Below, piece after piece: positions 40,819-50,336 of a stretch of DNA of 64,000 nucleotides. The DNA is from Rhabditoides inermis. Its lineage: Eukaryota > Nematoda > Chromadorea > Rhabditida > Rhabditidae. How positions within the stretch are numbered: the first letter of the stretch is position 1; the number at the start of each line of letters is the position of its first letter. The notes beneath the pieces were generated by a model. It searched no databases. It had not been told where the DNA came from and saw only the letters and a list, made by a program, of their open reading frames with translations. A program made the translations under genes and the position numbers. Where the stretch lies: the NCBI GenBank assembly GCA_963966185.1, contig CAWZYM010000235.1:1-64000 (forward strand). Direction: 5' to 3'.

Positions 40819-42261
40819 ATGCCGAAGCGATCCGCCGAAGGAAAGGTGAAGCCGGAAAAAGAGGAGAAGGTGCAAGATGATGAAGAGAAGGGTGAGTGGA
40901 GCATGAGAGCTTGACAATTGATTGATTGTCTTTTCAGACATGTTCGGTCGTCCGGTGGTGTCTGCTGGAGTGTGGTCGTCGATTGGAGATGACCTTCTCG
41001 TGTGGACTCACAAACAAGTCAAGAACAGCGAGAGAGTCGCCGCGTTCGACATGGGTGGGTGTAATGTGTTTTATTGACGTATGTTCGATTGATTTCAGAC
41101 GGGACTTTGATCACTACCAAGTCTGGCAAGGTGTTTCCTGTGAACGAGCAAGACTGGAAGATGCTGGACGATCGAGTGGCGAAGACGCTGAAGAAAGAGG
41201 AAGAAGGAGGGAGGAAGATTGTGGTCTTCACCAATCAGAAAGGAATCCAGGTACACAGATTGAGTTAGGGACTGTGACAGATGCATTGTTTTAGGTTGGA
41301 AAGGTGGATAAGAAAGCTTTCAAGAAGAAAATCGAGGCAATCGCGGCCAAGATTGGATGCCCACTGCAGGTGTGTATTTGTGTGAAGTGTGAATGTAAGC
41401 TGATCTGACATTAATTCTTTAGTTCTACATTTCTACCGGCTCTGGTGCTTTCCGAAAGCCATCAGTGGGAATGTGGAAGGCTTTCGTGGAGAATGGGAAT
41501 GATGGAATCGAGGTGAGAGAGAAAAGAGGAGAGGGAGAGATTGGGACGGAAAGGACATGCTTGTACTTGTAGGTGGACCTGTCTGCATCCATCTATGTCG
41601 GCGATGCGGCTGGAAGACACAAGACCAAGGTGACGTCATCGATGATCATCAACTTTTGTGACTGAGCCCCGCCCCTTTAGTCCCGCCCCCGCAAGGATCA
41701 CTCGTCGGCCGATCGATTCTTCGCGGCCAATATTGGCGTCGAGTTTGCCACTCCTGAACAGTTCTTCATGGGAAAAAAGGTGAGTAGGTTGAGTCTAACC
41801 CTCTCTTTTCTCTACCCTGTTTCTCCTTACTTCTACATCTAATTCAGAACACTGAGCCGTGGGGACCTCCGTCGTTTGATGTGGTCGAATTTCTCTCCAA
41901 GGAACGACCCCTTTTGGAGCCGCACGGTGGGGGTTTTTGGGGATGTGGATGAATGTCTCTCATGACGTGATCATCGTCGATTTTTATATATAGATGCCCC
42001 TCTGCTGAGTGAGTCGACTGAGCTGATTGTGATGTGTGGATTCCCTGGATCCGGAAAGAGCAGCTTCGCCGCAATGCTGGAGAAGGAACACGGGTGAGAG
42101 GGAGAGGGAAGGACAAAGGGGAGTGTGGTGTTGAGATACGCGGTCGTGTCTCGAGATGTGCTGGGGACGTGGCAGAAGTGCGTGGATGCTGCCAGGAAAG
42201 CACTCAAGGCGGGAAAGAGCGTCGTTGTCGACAACACCAATCCCGATGTCGAGTCGAGGTA

Positions 42262-42316
<55 letters not shown>

Positions 42317-42880
42317 GAGAGAGTGAGTGAGTGTGTGAATGAGTGAGTGAGTGAGAGTGAGTGAGTGAGTGAGTGAGTGAGTGAGTGAGTGAGTGAGTGA
42401 GTGAGTGAGTGAGAGTGAGTGAAAGAGAAACACATACAGGCAGAATGAGATGGGTAGTATGATATCTAATAATGCTACATGTTTACAGACTGCGATACTC
42501 GATGTTGGCAAAGGAGCTCAAAGTGCAGTGCCGCTGCTTCGAGATGATTCCGGGGTGAGTCCTTACACCTTTCTCTCTCATCTCTGTCTATCTATCTTCA
42601 CTCCACTACATTCTCTTTCAGATTCGCTCATTCTCAGCACAATGTGCGTTTCCGATCTCTGAACGGTTCGAAGCCTGGCCCTGAAGTGAGCACTATGGTC
42701 CTTCGCATGCATCAGTCCAAGTACAAGGTAAGGGGCGGAGCTTGAAGGGCGGAGCGTACTTCTATTCAGAAGCCGGAGATGAAGGAAGGCTACTCGCAAA
42801 TTGTGCAAGTCAACTTTGTTCCCCGGTTTGAAAAGGAGGAGGATAAGAAGATGTATGGAATGCACCTCAACGAAAACTAA
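40819..42880 (+). CDS. PNKP: Polynucleotide kinase 3'-phosphatase
   Basis: A HAD-type phosphatase domain comes first: [16 protein letters not shown] (the DxDGT motif is split by an intron at 41054), [22 protein letters not shown], and the YVGDAAGR plus [15 protein letters not shown] segment. The kinase domain follows with the P-loop [40 protein letters not shown] and VQCRCFEM. The protein ends in QVNFVPRF and a charged tail (TAA 42878-42880). PNKP repairs single-strand break ends in the nucleus and mitochondria. The N-terminus is only about 25 charged residues before the phosphatase, so the FHA domain of vertebrate PNKP is absent. One intron holds a GA/GAGT microsatellite. The frame is intact. 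Confidence 0.92.
42267..42430. repeat. GA then GAGT microsatellite in a PNKP intron
   Basis: GA dinucleotides with a CGCG start pass into (GAGT)n over about 160 bp within one intron. Confidence 0.9.
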
Positions 42881-42966
42881 ACGACTGGAGGAGAGAAGTG
42901 AAAGACAATTCATTATTTCTTTAATATGACCTTTTTGGTCGTTTTCGATCTCTCACTGGTTTTACC

Positions 42967-42972
42967 AATAAA
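42967..42972 (+). terminator. AATAAA poly(A) signal of PNKP
   Basis: AATAAA 87 nt after the PNKP stop codon. Confidence 0.7.
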
Positions 42973-43156
42973 ATACATGTGAAACAAAAGGGACAAGTGT
43001 TCAATGATTCATCTTTCAAATAAGAGCAAAACGATAATGCGAAATATACAGAGCGAAAATGTTAGAAGATAAAAATCCAATACACACACAAGTACAAGAA
43101 AGACACATGACACACTAGAGATACACTCATTGCTACTCTACACTGTCGTTCTGCCC

Positions 43157-45132
43157 TCACTCTCCAATGGCGTGGAGGTGGACGATGGCGTCACGAAGCT
43201 TGGAGATGATGGCAACCGAGCGGCGACAGCCCTGCAACCATCGGCTGGCCCCAAGTCTCTCCTCCCATCCCTACCATTCTCGCCGCCGTCTCCAGATGGG
43301 GAGTGATGACAGTGAACACTCCGTCGCGGTACGCACCAGCAACGTACTCGAGGAGGAGAGGACGCGCGTTCCCATGGCCGAACAGCACAGTGTGCAGCAC
43401 GCCCACCCTACAATCACAATAATAGTAGCTACTTTTTGAAAGGGCGCACGAAAGTCAGTTAATGATTATGAAATAGGTTAACGAGATGTACAATCAAGTG
43501 AACTGCTCACATGATGTCTGGGTCAGCGGGGGTGAGGCGATTGAACGCATTGCTGATGAACAGGTACTAGAAAAGAGATTGAGGAGATATTGTGGGCAAG
43601 ACCACTCACCTGTCGCATCAGATAGTTGCTGTGTTGAGCGACGTGCTTGAGAATCTTGCGAGCGTCGTTGCTGTTCCTATCGAATTCGATAGCGAGCACA
43701 GCTGCTTCGACTGCACCCTAGCTTCCTCCCCCGGCTACAACTCGCCGCACAAAAACGCATCTGCCAACCCCTTCAATGCCACCCACCCGAGCTCCTGCAA
43801 ACAAGGTATGAGAACCATACAAGCCGTCACAAAACTCGCCTTGTAGGAGGTGAGATTGACGAGAAAGCGCTGGAGACGCAGCTTCTCCGATCGATCAGCG
43901 ACCATACGTATACCAGCATTGTACGTCTATAGATGTTCATCATTTGCCTCTCTTTGTTCTCTCGACGTACCGATGCGAGAAGATCGTTGACGCTATCTCC
44001 GTGCTGCTCGATCACGTGCATGCACTTGTGGACGAGTTCCACGTCGGTGGGAAGGCTGCGGGTGACGGGCCAGCCAGCGCTCTTGACCCGCGTGCCACTC
44101 TCCTTCGTGACCGCGAAGACACAGTCCCACCCGCAGAGCCGTCCCAGCCACATGCGCATCCGGCGAGTCACGCAGCGAGACCGCCAACAACACATCCGAC
44201 TCCACCTGTGAGAGGCTCTATAATATTATTCTGGGAGATAGTTCGCCAGATTACTGTAGAAAATCGATCTACCCTCTAGTCGCATTCGATCTACCTTCTA
44301 GTCGTGAGGAGACCCAAGCGCGCGCTTTCAAACGATAATATTGATCAAAGAAGCAGGCATGTGAATCAAAGAGGCCGCGCGACTTTCGATCATTTGCCCG
44401 CGCTGTCTGGCCTCTCTCGCTCGCAACTGAGTTTCGCCAAATGACCCCGGCTGGCAATAACAGAAACTATACACCAGGCGGCGACTATATAATATTATTC
44501 TGGGAGATAGTTCGCCAGATTACGGTAGAAAATCGATCTACCTTCGAGTCGCATTCGATCTACCTTCTAGTCGTGAGGAGACCCAAGCGCGCGCTTTCAA
44601 ACGATAATATTGATCAAAGAAGCCGGCACGCGAATCAAAGAGGCCGCGCGACACTCGAACATTTGCCCGCGCTGTCTGGTCTCTCTCGCTCGAAACTGAG
44701 TTTCGGCATCTGACCCCGGCTGGCAATAACAGAAACTATCCACCAGGCGGCGACTATATCACTTATCCGCTTCTCTCTGCACATACCAACAGAGTGCAGC
44801 GTCACTCCTCCAGATCATCGAATAGATCGAAGAGAAGAATGAGCCCGCGTCGACGAACTTCCGTGTGCTAGATATAACGCATAATAAAGAGGTGAATATG
44901 ATGTATGAAGTGTCGCACAGATGTCACACCTGGATGCGAAGTGAGTGGGACGCAGGTGCAAGGAGAGGGCGTAGATGAGGTTTATCTCGCACCGCTTCTC
45001 CTCCATCACGTCCCGGCGCGCGTTCACTGATTTGCGTGACGGTAGACGCACGCCACGCACACCCAACGCGTCTCCCATGTTAAAGAAAAATACGCTCAGC
45101 ATCATTGTCAATTTCTGAGAGGATGCGAACAT
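43157..45132 (-). CDS. Unrecognised helical-repeat protein (HEAT/ARM-like)
   Basis: A chain of minus-strand exons ends at a TGA at 43157-43159. Readable segments in order are SVFFFNMGDALGVRGVRLP, MEEKRCEINLIYALSLHLRP, RRRGLILLFDLFDDLEE, ESDVLLAVSLRDSPDAHVAG, SLPTDVELVHKCMHVIEQHG, LRLQRFLVNLTSYK, DARKILKHVAQHSNYLMRQ, LFISNAFNRLTPADPDIM, GVLHTVLFGHGNARPLLLEY and RRSVAIISKLRDAIVHLHAI. The amphipathic helices suggest an armadillo/HEAT-type protein; I do not recognise the family. The frame needs one base fewer in CCC 44126-44128. A large intron contains the 269-bp tandem repeat. It may be continuous with the BTB exons upstream, making one larger gene. Confidence 0.5.
44219..44759. repeat. 269-bp tandem duplication
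   Basis: Two units, about 44219-44487 and 44488-44759, are roughly 95% identical by eye. Each begins TATAATATTATTCTGGGAG and ends CCAGGCGGCGACTATAT. They lie within an intron of the helical-repeat gene. Each contains a local duplication of CGATCTACC...CTAGTCG. Confidence 0.9.
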
Positions 45133-45205
45133 GGTCTCATGGTCTAGTGGTTAGCGAGAGCGGCCAGTGATCTGTTTATCGCAGGTTCGATTCCGTTCGC
45201 TGCCA
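45131..45205 (+). other. tRNA-like sequence (A and B boxes), pseudogene or SINE fragment
   Basis: TGGTCTAGTGGTTAGC matches a pol III A box and GGTTCGATTCC is a perfect B box at normal spacing. An anticodon-like stem GTGAT/ATCGC encloses only 6 nt. The T-arm and acceptor stems do not pair, so this is not a functional tRNA. GCGAAC and GTTCGC form an inverted repeat at its ends. Confidence 0.55.
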
Positions 45206-45419
45206 CAAGTTTTGCTAAATTGTTTGAGCCATCCGCGACGCGGAACTGATGCGCAGCGTGCGTCTGACAATGAGTTCACCGCGGTCAGTGAACAAATGAG
45301 TGACACTACGGCCGGGCCGTGTCCCTCCCAACTGTCGGCTCCTCCACCCATTTCAAGTCCAAAAACGACGATACGGCCTCCTGCAACACTCACCACTGCA
45401 ACACTCACTCAAACACACA

Positions 45420-45838
45420 ATAACAGTGCCCTGCACATGTCGGCAATGTTGTGGGTGGAGATGTGAGAGAGGAGGCGAGTGATGAGCCTGTCGATCTTCT
45501 CAAAGTACGCCAGCAGGCCTGTGTCATGCTGACTGGTGTCCTTCTCGCTGTCTTCGTGGCAAGTGTCTTCTTTCGGCTGTCCAGTGGCCTCTCGCCACGC
45601 ATTCCAGAACAGACCGACGAGCATCTGAACATACTCTTCACGCAACCCTCCCGTCCAAGTCCCTTGCCTTCATCTTAGAGTCTCCCTTTGTCGTCATTTT
45701 ACAAATCTCCTCGTCGATGGCAGTGTGGGCGTTGATGGTGAGCCGGCCAGTGTAGCAGAATGAGACGAGAGCGACGAGACTAGCCCCGTCCACAGCGTCC
45801 ACGCGCACCTCGGCTGAACACGACATGACGCCACTGGG

Positions 45839-45877
<39 letters not shown>

Positions 45878-46747
45878 GCACTCACACACCATTGCGCTGT
45901 GCGTTGAAGAGGCGGCGGAAGAAGACGGAGTGGAGGGAGAGGACGAGGCGGTGTGCCTCCACCCGCAGTCCTTCCGACGACAAGAGACACACATCCAACT
46001 GCTCCCCTACAACCAACACAATACTCAACACACTACAAATCACCCACCGTTCTCCCACATCTCTCTCATCATTTGCTTCATATCACATTTGTCGTAGTGC
46101 GGATCGGCCTGGATGTTATAATATACGTTTTATTCAACTGGTTCTCGATCATGTCTCGATAACGAAACGATGGGTAAGATCATAGCTACCTATGTTTCCA
46201 ATGCAGGAATCATTCCGGATAAATCAGATTTCATATTTGTTGGAGTAACCCGTACCGTGATAGTGATGTCGTCAGCGGGTGCTGGGGCGAATGTTGTGGC
46301 TGCGTTGTGGATGATGGAGAAGCGGGAGATGACAGAGCACAAGAGACTGGATCGGAAGAAGGCATAGACGAGCAAGAAAGGGGAACACACAGGGAAGGCA
46401 CCCTCGTCCCCCTCCTCACTCTTACGGATCTCCAGCACCATGCCCCCATGGACACTGCAAGACGTGGAAGTAGGGAAACCCCGTTATTAGGTTCAAGAAC
46501 CACACTACCTTCACGACGATGACGTCACGAGAGTGAGACGGATCCTGCCACGAAACGGACTCGAGCTCGTCGAAGTGTATTGTGTGAGTCTGAACACAAC
46601 GGTTAGACAATGACAGCCTCGGAGCACGCACCTCGTCTCCCGTGTGGAGGATATGCCGTGTGTGGAGTGGTGGAATGTGAGTGTGGCGTGTGCGAGAGGC
46701 CCGCCATCCACGCGGGCGCACACCCCAATCGGCCGCCGCCCCGCCAT
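45420..46747 (-). CDS. BTB-domain protein, possibly MATH-BTB
   Basis: A possible start lies at 46747 (MAGRRPIGVCARVDGG). Then comes HFDELESVSWQDPSHSRDVI, followed by a segment with LEIRKSEEGDEG and ISRFSIIHN that resembles a MATH domain. A clear BTB follows: LDVCLLSSEGLRVEAHRLVL, LHSVFFRRLFNAQ and, after an intron with a microsatellite, EVRVDAVDGASLVALVSFCY with TGRLTI. Downstream are EEYVQMLVGLFWNAWREATG and IDRLITRLLSHISTHNIADM. BTB/MATH-BTB proteins are usually CUL3 substrate adaptors. One frame step near 45650 (GACGGGAGGG) suggests another homopolymer problem. The boundary with the helical-repeat gene downstream is not settled. Confidence 0.6.
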
Positions 46748-46823
46748 ACACACATAAATGGCAATGACGACTGCGGCAAACTCACGCGAGTGTTCTGGAA
46801 GTTTGTAGTCTGGTTCACGTCAG

Positions 46824-48565
46824 ATGAAGGTTACGTGTGTTTCTTGTCATCCCGTCGCTGGGAGGCTTTCATTTCTCGTCCCACTCGTGTCTTACTCGGT
46901 TCTCTGTCTCGGAGGGAGAGGCGGAGCAGGAATGGAGGTTCCCATCCAAGTCGATCCACACTCGAGGTACGCCCATACCCTCACTGTCTCACAGCTATTT
47001 ATCTCCCCGCCCCCTTCTCTCCAATTTTTGGATCACATTATTTCTTTCCAGAAGTAGCACCAAGGATATTGTCGACTGGCTCTTTTCGCCTTCCGGTCGC
47101 TACGGAGCTGACTTTGCCTGGAGAGATGTCAGGTGGAAGGTACGGATTTCGGCATATCAATGTACGGTAGATTACAGTATATTTTGCAGGACAACGGAGG
47201 AGATGAGCCGGAGACGTACGACTACAACTATGAAGTAGACGTGCTGGATATTGCGGAGAAGACGTGCATACAGTATAAGATGGAGACGGGTCCGTTCAAG
47301 GTACACCCTCTTGCGTATTACGATCACACAACAAAGACTGTTCTCAATTGAGCGCTACTACTCTTTCTACTGGCTATCCGATTGCGTGGGCGTGGCTGTG
47401 GATTTCTCTCGTCGTCTGGCTACTCTCCGCCAGAACCTCCTCCATTTCGATCACACAACAAAGACGGTGAGTCCTTCTCCTCCTTCTCCTCCTTCTCCTC
47501 CTTCTCCTTCTTCTCCTACTCCTCCTACTCTTCTCTTTTCAGGTGAGTTGCCACGTGATCCGCTGTCATCGCATGGAAGTGGATGAGATGCTCCGCTCGA
47601 GTGGGGGCTGCGATCCCATCATCCACAATAGAGCACCCCATCTCGCAGTCTTCGGAAGAGACGACAATCACGATATTCACAACAGCTGGCCCGTCCGCGT
47701 ACGTCCCTCCCTCTCCCGCTTCTCCTTCCATCTCTCTCTTTCCAGATGAAGCTGCTTCCATGGGATCCCCGAGTAACCTCGCACGTTTCCTGTCAGCTCA
47801 CACTCGATCCGGACCGGGTTCTCTCTTCCATTTCCTGGTCGGACGGCCTCTCCCGCTTCTACTATGGACATCCCCTCGTCTCCTCCACTCACATCACCTT
47901 CCTCGTCGATGTTGACCACGCGACCGACAATCGCCCGCCCGAAATGGTTTGTCCGCGCGACTCCGCCCCTCTAGCTCCTCCCACTTCAGAAACTCGACAC
48001 GCATTCGCTGGTGAGATTCGACGTGGCAGCTGCATTGTCGAAGGGAATCGATAGACTCGACTCTCCTGGAAACTACGGCCGTGTGATCAGAAGCGCGCGT
48101 CGGCGCCTTCCCAACCTGGACCACTTCCGGTAAGGGGGCGGGGCGAGAGTGGGCGGAGCGTATGGATGGCAGGTACACTGCGCATTCGTCGACGCTTCTT
48201 CTGTGGGAGGACGCGTTCGCAGCGTCTGCTAAGAGGAGTGTAGTGTGGATTCCATCGATCGGAGACGACCCGCAGCGTATGTTCACCTGCGAGATTGACA
48301 GGTGGGACTGGGTACTGTACTTTCACAAGTTACTGTATATTCAAAACGTTACCACCAGTTCTGTTGCAGGTTCACCAGCATCTCTCTGCACCCGACACTG
48401 GGTCCTCTCGTGACGGAGACGAATTTCTGGCCGCGTCGCGTCTCGCTCCGCCCCCTCACGCCCCGCCCCCTCACTGCGGGAGTTCCTTCTCTGGAGACGT
48501 TTGCCAAGCACTCTCTACTCTTCACTGGAGCAGAAGATAACAATCTTGTTTTTCGATTTCTGTAG
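46824..48565 (+). CDS. Unrecognised multi-exon protein
   Basis: The ATG at 46824 follows TCACGTCAG. Exon 1 joins in frame to exon 2 (SSTKDIVDWLFSPSGRYGAD, then FAWRDVRWK), followed by DNGGDEPETYDYNYEVDVLD and ETGPFKVHPLAYYDHTTKT. Later exons give MEVDEMLRSSGGCDPIIHN, HLAVFGRDDNHDIHNSWPV, SWSDGLSRFYYGHPLVSST, VRFDVAAALSKGIDRLDSPG and SVVWIPSIGDDPQRMFTCEI, ending at 48563-48565 (NLVFRFL). The composition and splice sites support a real gene. I considered the N-terminal part of a nematode RNA-dependent RNA polymerase but see no catalytic DxDGD, so I leave the function open. Confidence 0.55.
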
Positions 48566-48825
48566 ATTCGCCCTCTTACACTTTCTTACATACTCGGGTA
48601 TACTCGGATTCTCTTAGAAATGCAATAGCACTCATAGCTTGTTTCGCGCTTACACATTATCACTTTGACAGATGAGATAATAATGGATAAACTGATCAGT
48701 CCATCCCAGTGTTTCTCTATTCAATTCGCTTCCACTGGGAGATGAATGACTGATGTCGTACATTTCCTGTTTCCTTTCCTTTCTGTTATCCATCACTTGT
48801 CTCACAACGTCATTAGCTGACAGAC

Positions 48826-49472
48826 ATGCATCTCTTTCTATGCTGCGTTCTTTCAGTTGTCGGTAAGTGATTTTGATCCCCCACTACATAGTAGTTGTTT
48901 TGAGTGAGTGGTGTGTACGTGGGTGAAGATGTGAAGAGACGGGCTGCGCACCAAGTGAGAGTAGCGAGAAAGAGGCAAGAGGGGAGGGAGGAGTTGGAGA
49001 CGGGCCGAGACGGGCCGCACCCAGCGGGGGCTAGCCGCACGGCTGCCGCACCGCCCATATATCCCAGGTATGTGATACATTGGAGGAGCAACTCTTTCTG
49101 AATGATGTAGGGCAGGTTCGAGACAGCGCGTGGAACTTTCATCGATGACGACAACTTTGGAATCGTCACTGGGTACAGAGAAAACAGCTATTGGGTGAGT
49201 GAGAATCAATGGAGCTTTTATATGATGCGGTTGTTCTTACAAATCGAGATTCTCGTCTTCTTTTTTTACCAAGAAATGAGATCGCTAGTCATGTTCTCTG
49301 ACCCTGTTTTCATTCCGATACCTGATGTGTGGTTTAGGTGGAGAAGATCTTCAACAAGTACGCGCCTGCTCGTGCGAAAGGTGCGAGGGGTGAGGTGAGC
49401 GAGAACGGTCGTCATCCGGAGACGCCGCGAATCTACCACTATACAGGAGGGGACTACCCATTCAGAGGATAG
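48826..49472 (+). CDS. Small secreted protein or peptide precursor
   Basis: Exon 1 (ATG 48826) encodes MHLFLCCVLSVV, a short signal-peptide-like start, ending at a GTAAGT donor. Two later exons are clear: GRFETARGTFIDDDNFGIV-TGYRENSYW and VEKIFNKYAPARAKGARGE ... RIYHYTGGDYPFRG, with TAG at 49470-49472. A basic stretch between (KRRAAHQVRVARKRQEGREE) may be a middle exon. The C-terminal FRG could be amidated after processing, which suggests a peptide precursor, but no known family is recognised. The exon 1 to 3 phase is not settled. Poly(A) signal at 49519. Confidence 0.45.
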
Positions 49473-49518
49473 CCACACTACAATTACATGCTACACGAAT
49501 ATTCTGATGAAAAAGCAA

Positions 49519-49524
49519 AATAAA
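49519..49524 (+). terminator. AATAAA poly(A) signal
   Basis: About 47 nt after the stop of the small secreted-protein gene. Confidence 0.65.
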
Positions 49525-49746
49525 TATGCATGAACTCTTTTTTGTCATCTAAAGCGGAGTGTCGGTCACAATATTCTGCTAACGTAATCATATTATATTG
49601 TCTTTCCAGTCAAAGGCTTTCATTCTGGCTATAGCAACGATTTCGAAAAAGTAATAAAAATTTATTAATGAATAATCACAGTCACGAGAAACTCTACAAT
49701 ACAATAACCACATAATACGCGCAGTAACTGTCATTGTTCTTCACGA

Positions 49747-50128
49747 TCAGTCCATCTCTTCACTGCCTTCCGAATCGTCCCCAGTGCACACTGAACAGTC
49801 ATGTAGTTTCGTATTCATCTCATCGGATAGAATGATACCACTCACCTCTGGGCAACATCCGATCACAAAACTGCCTCATCTCCTGCAACGTCGACGTCTT
49901 CAGCCGCCGGAAGTCCACCTCGATCTCGTTGACGTCATCTGGGCAAGGACGACGGGTCTGAGGATGACACGCTCACATACCTGGACTCTCGCAGCGGATG
50001 ATGATCGCTGCGATGTGGTTGACGTGGCGAGGGGACAGCTGGCAGATGTCTTGTTTGAGACGACGCATCTGATCGGTGGACATGCGAGAGGGAGACTCCT
50101 CCTCGGAGCACAGAGAGGGAGAAGACAT
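49747..50128 (-). CDS. Stand-alone NET (extraterminal) domain protein
   Basis: Three exons. The start at 50128 gives a serine/glutamate-rich lead (MSSPSLCSEEESPSRMS) and then a NET domain: DQMRRLKQDICQLSPRHVNH, IAAIIIRCESP, DDVNEIEVDFRRLKTSTLQE, MRQFC. It ends VCTGDDSEGSEEMD and TGA at 49747-49749. The NET domain of BET proteins (BRD2/3/4, C. elegans BET-1/2) binds short lysine-rich motifs in chromatin regulators; the EIEVDF-like acidic strand is conserved. Here there are no bromodomains, and the whole protein is only about 100 residues. It is divergent from the SLC6 gene that starts 209 bp away. Confidence 0.78.
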
Positions 50129-50336
50129 GTGCGCACTGACAGCAGTCGCCTCTCCGAGCCTCCATTTATGAGCGTGATGTGTTGATGAGGAAGGTAGACG
50201 TGGGGCATGCCGGGGGCACGTGCCGATGCCAGCGTGCCATATGCCATCTAGACGGACGGCTAGACGCCCACGGCACGACAACGGACCCTTTCATCCACCG
50301 TCATTCTTTCTCGATCGCCACGCGCTCGCCGGTGGA

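Noticed and set aside
45131..45205. Functional tRNA gene
   Set aside because: A and B boxes are present, but the T-arm and acceptor stems do not pair and the anticodon loop is one base short.
46824..48565. RNA-dependent RNA polymerase
   Set aside because: A few phrases suggested the N-terminal part of a nematode RdRP, but no catalytic aspartate motif is present and I could not align it with confidence.
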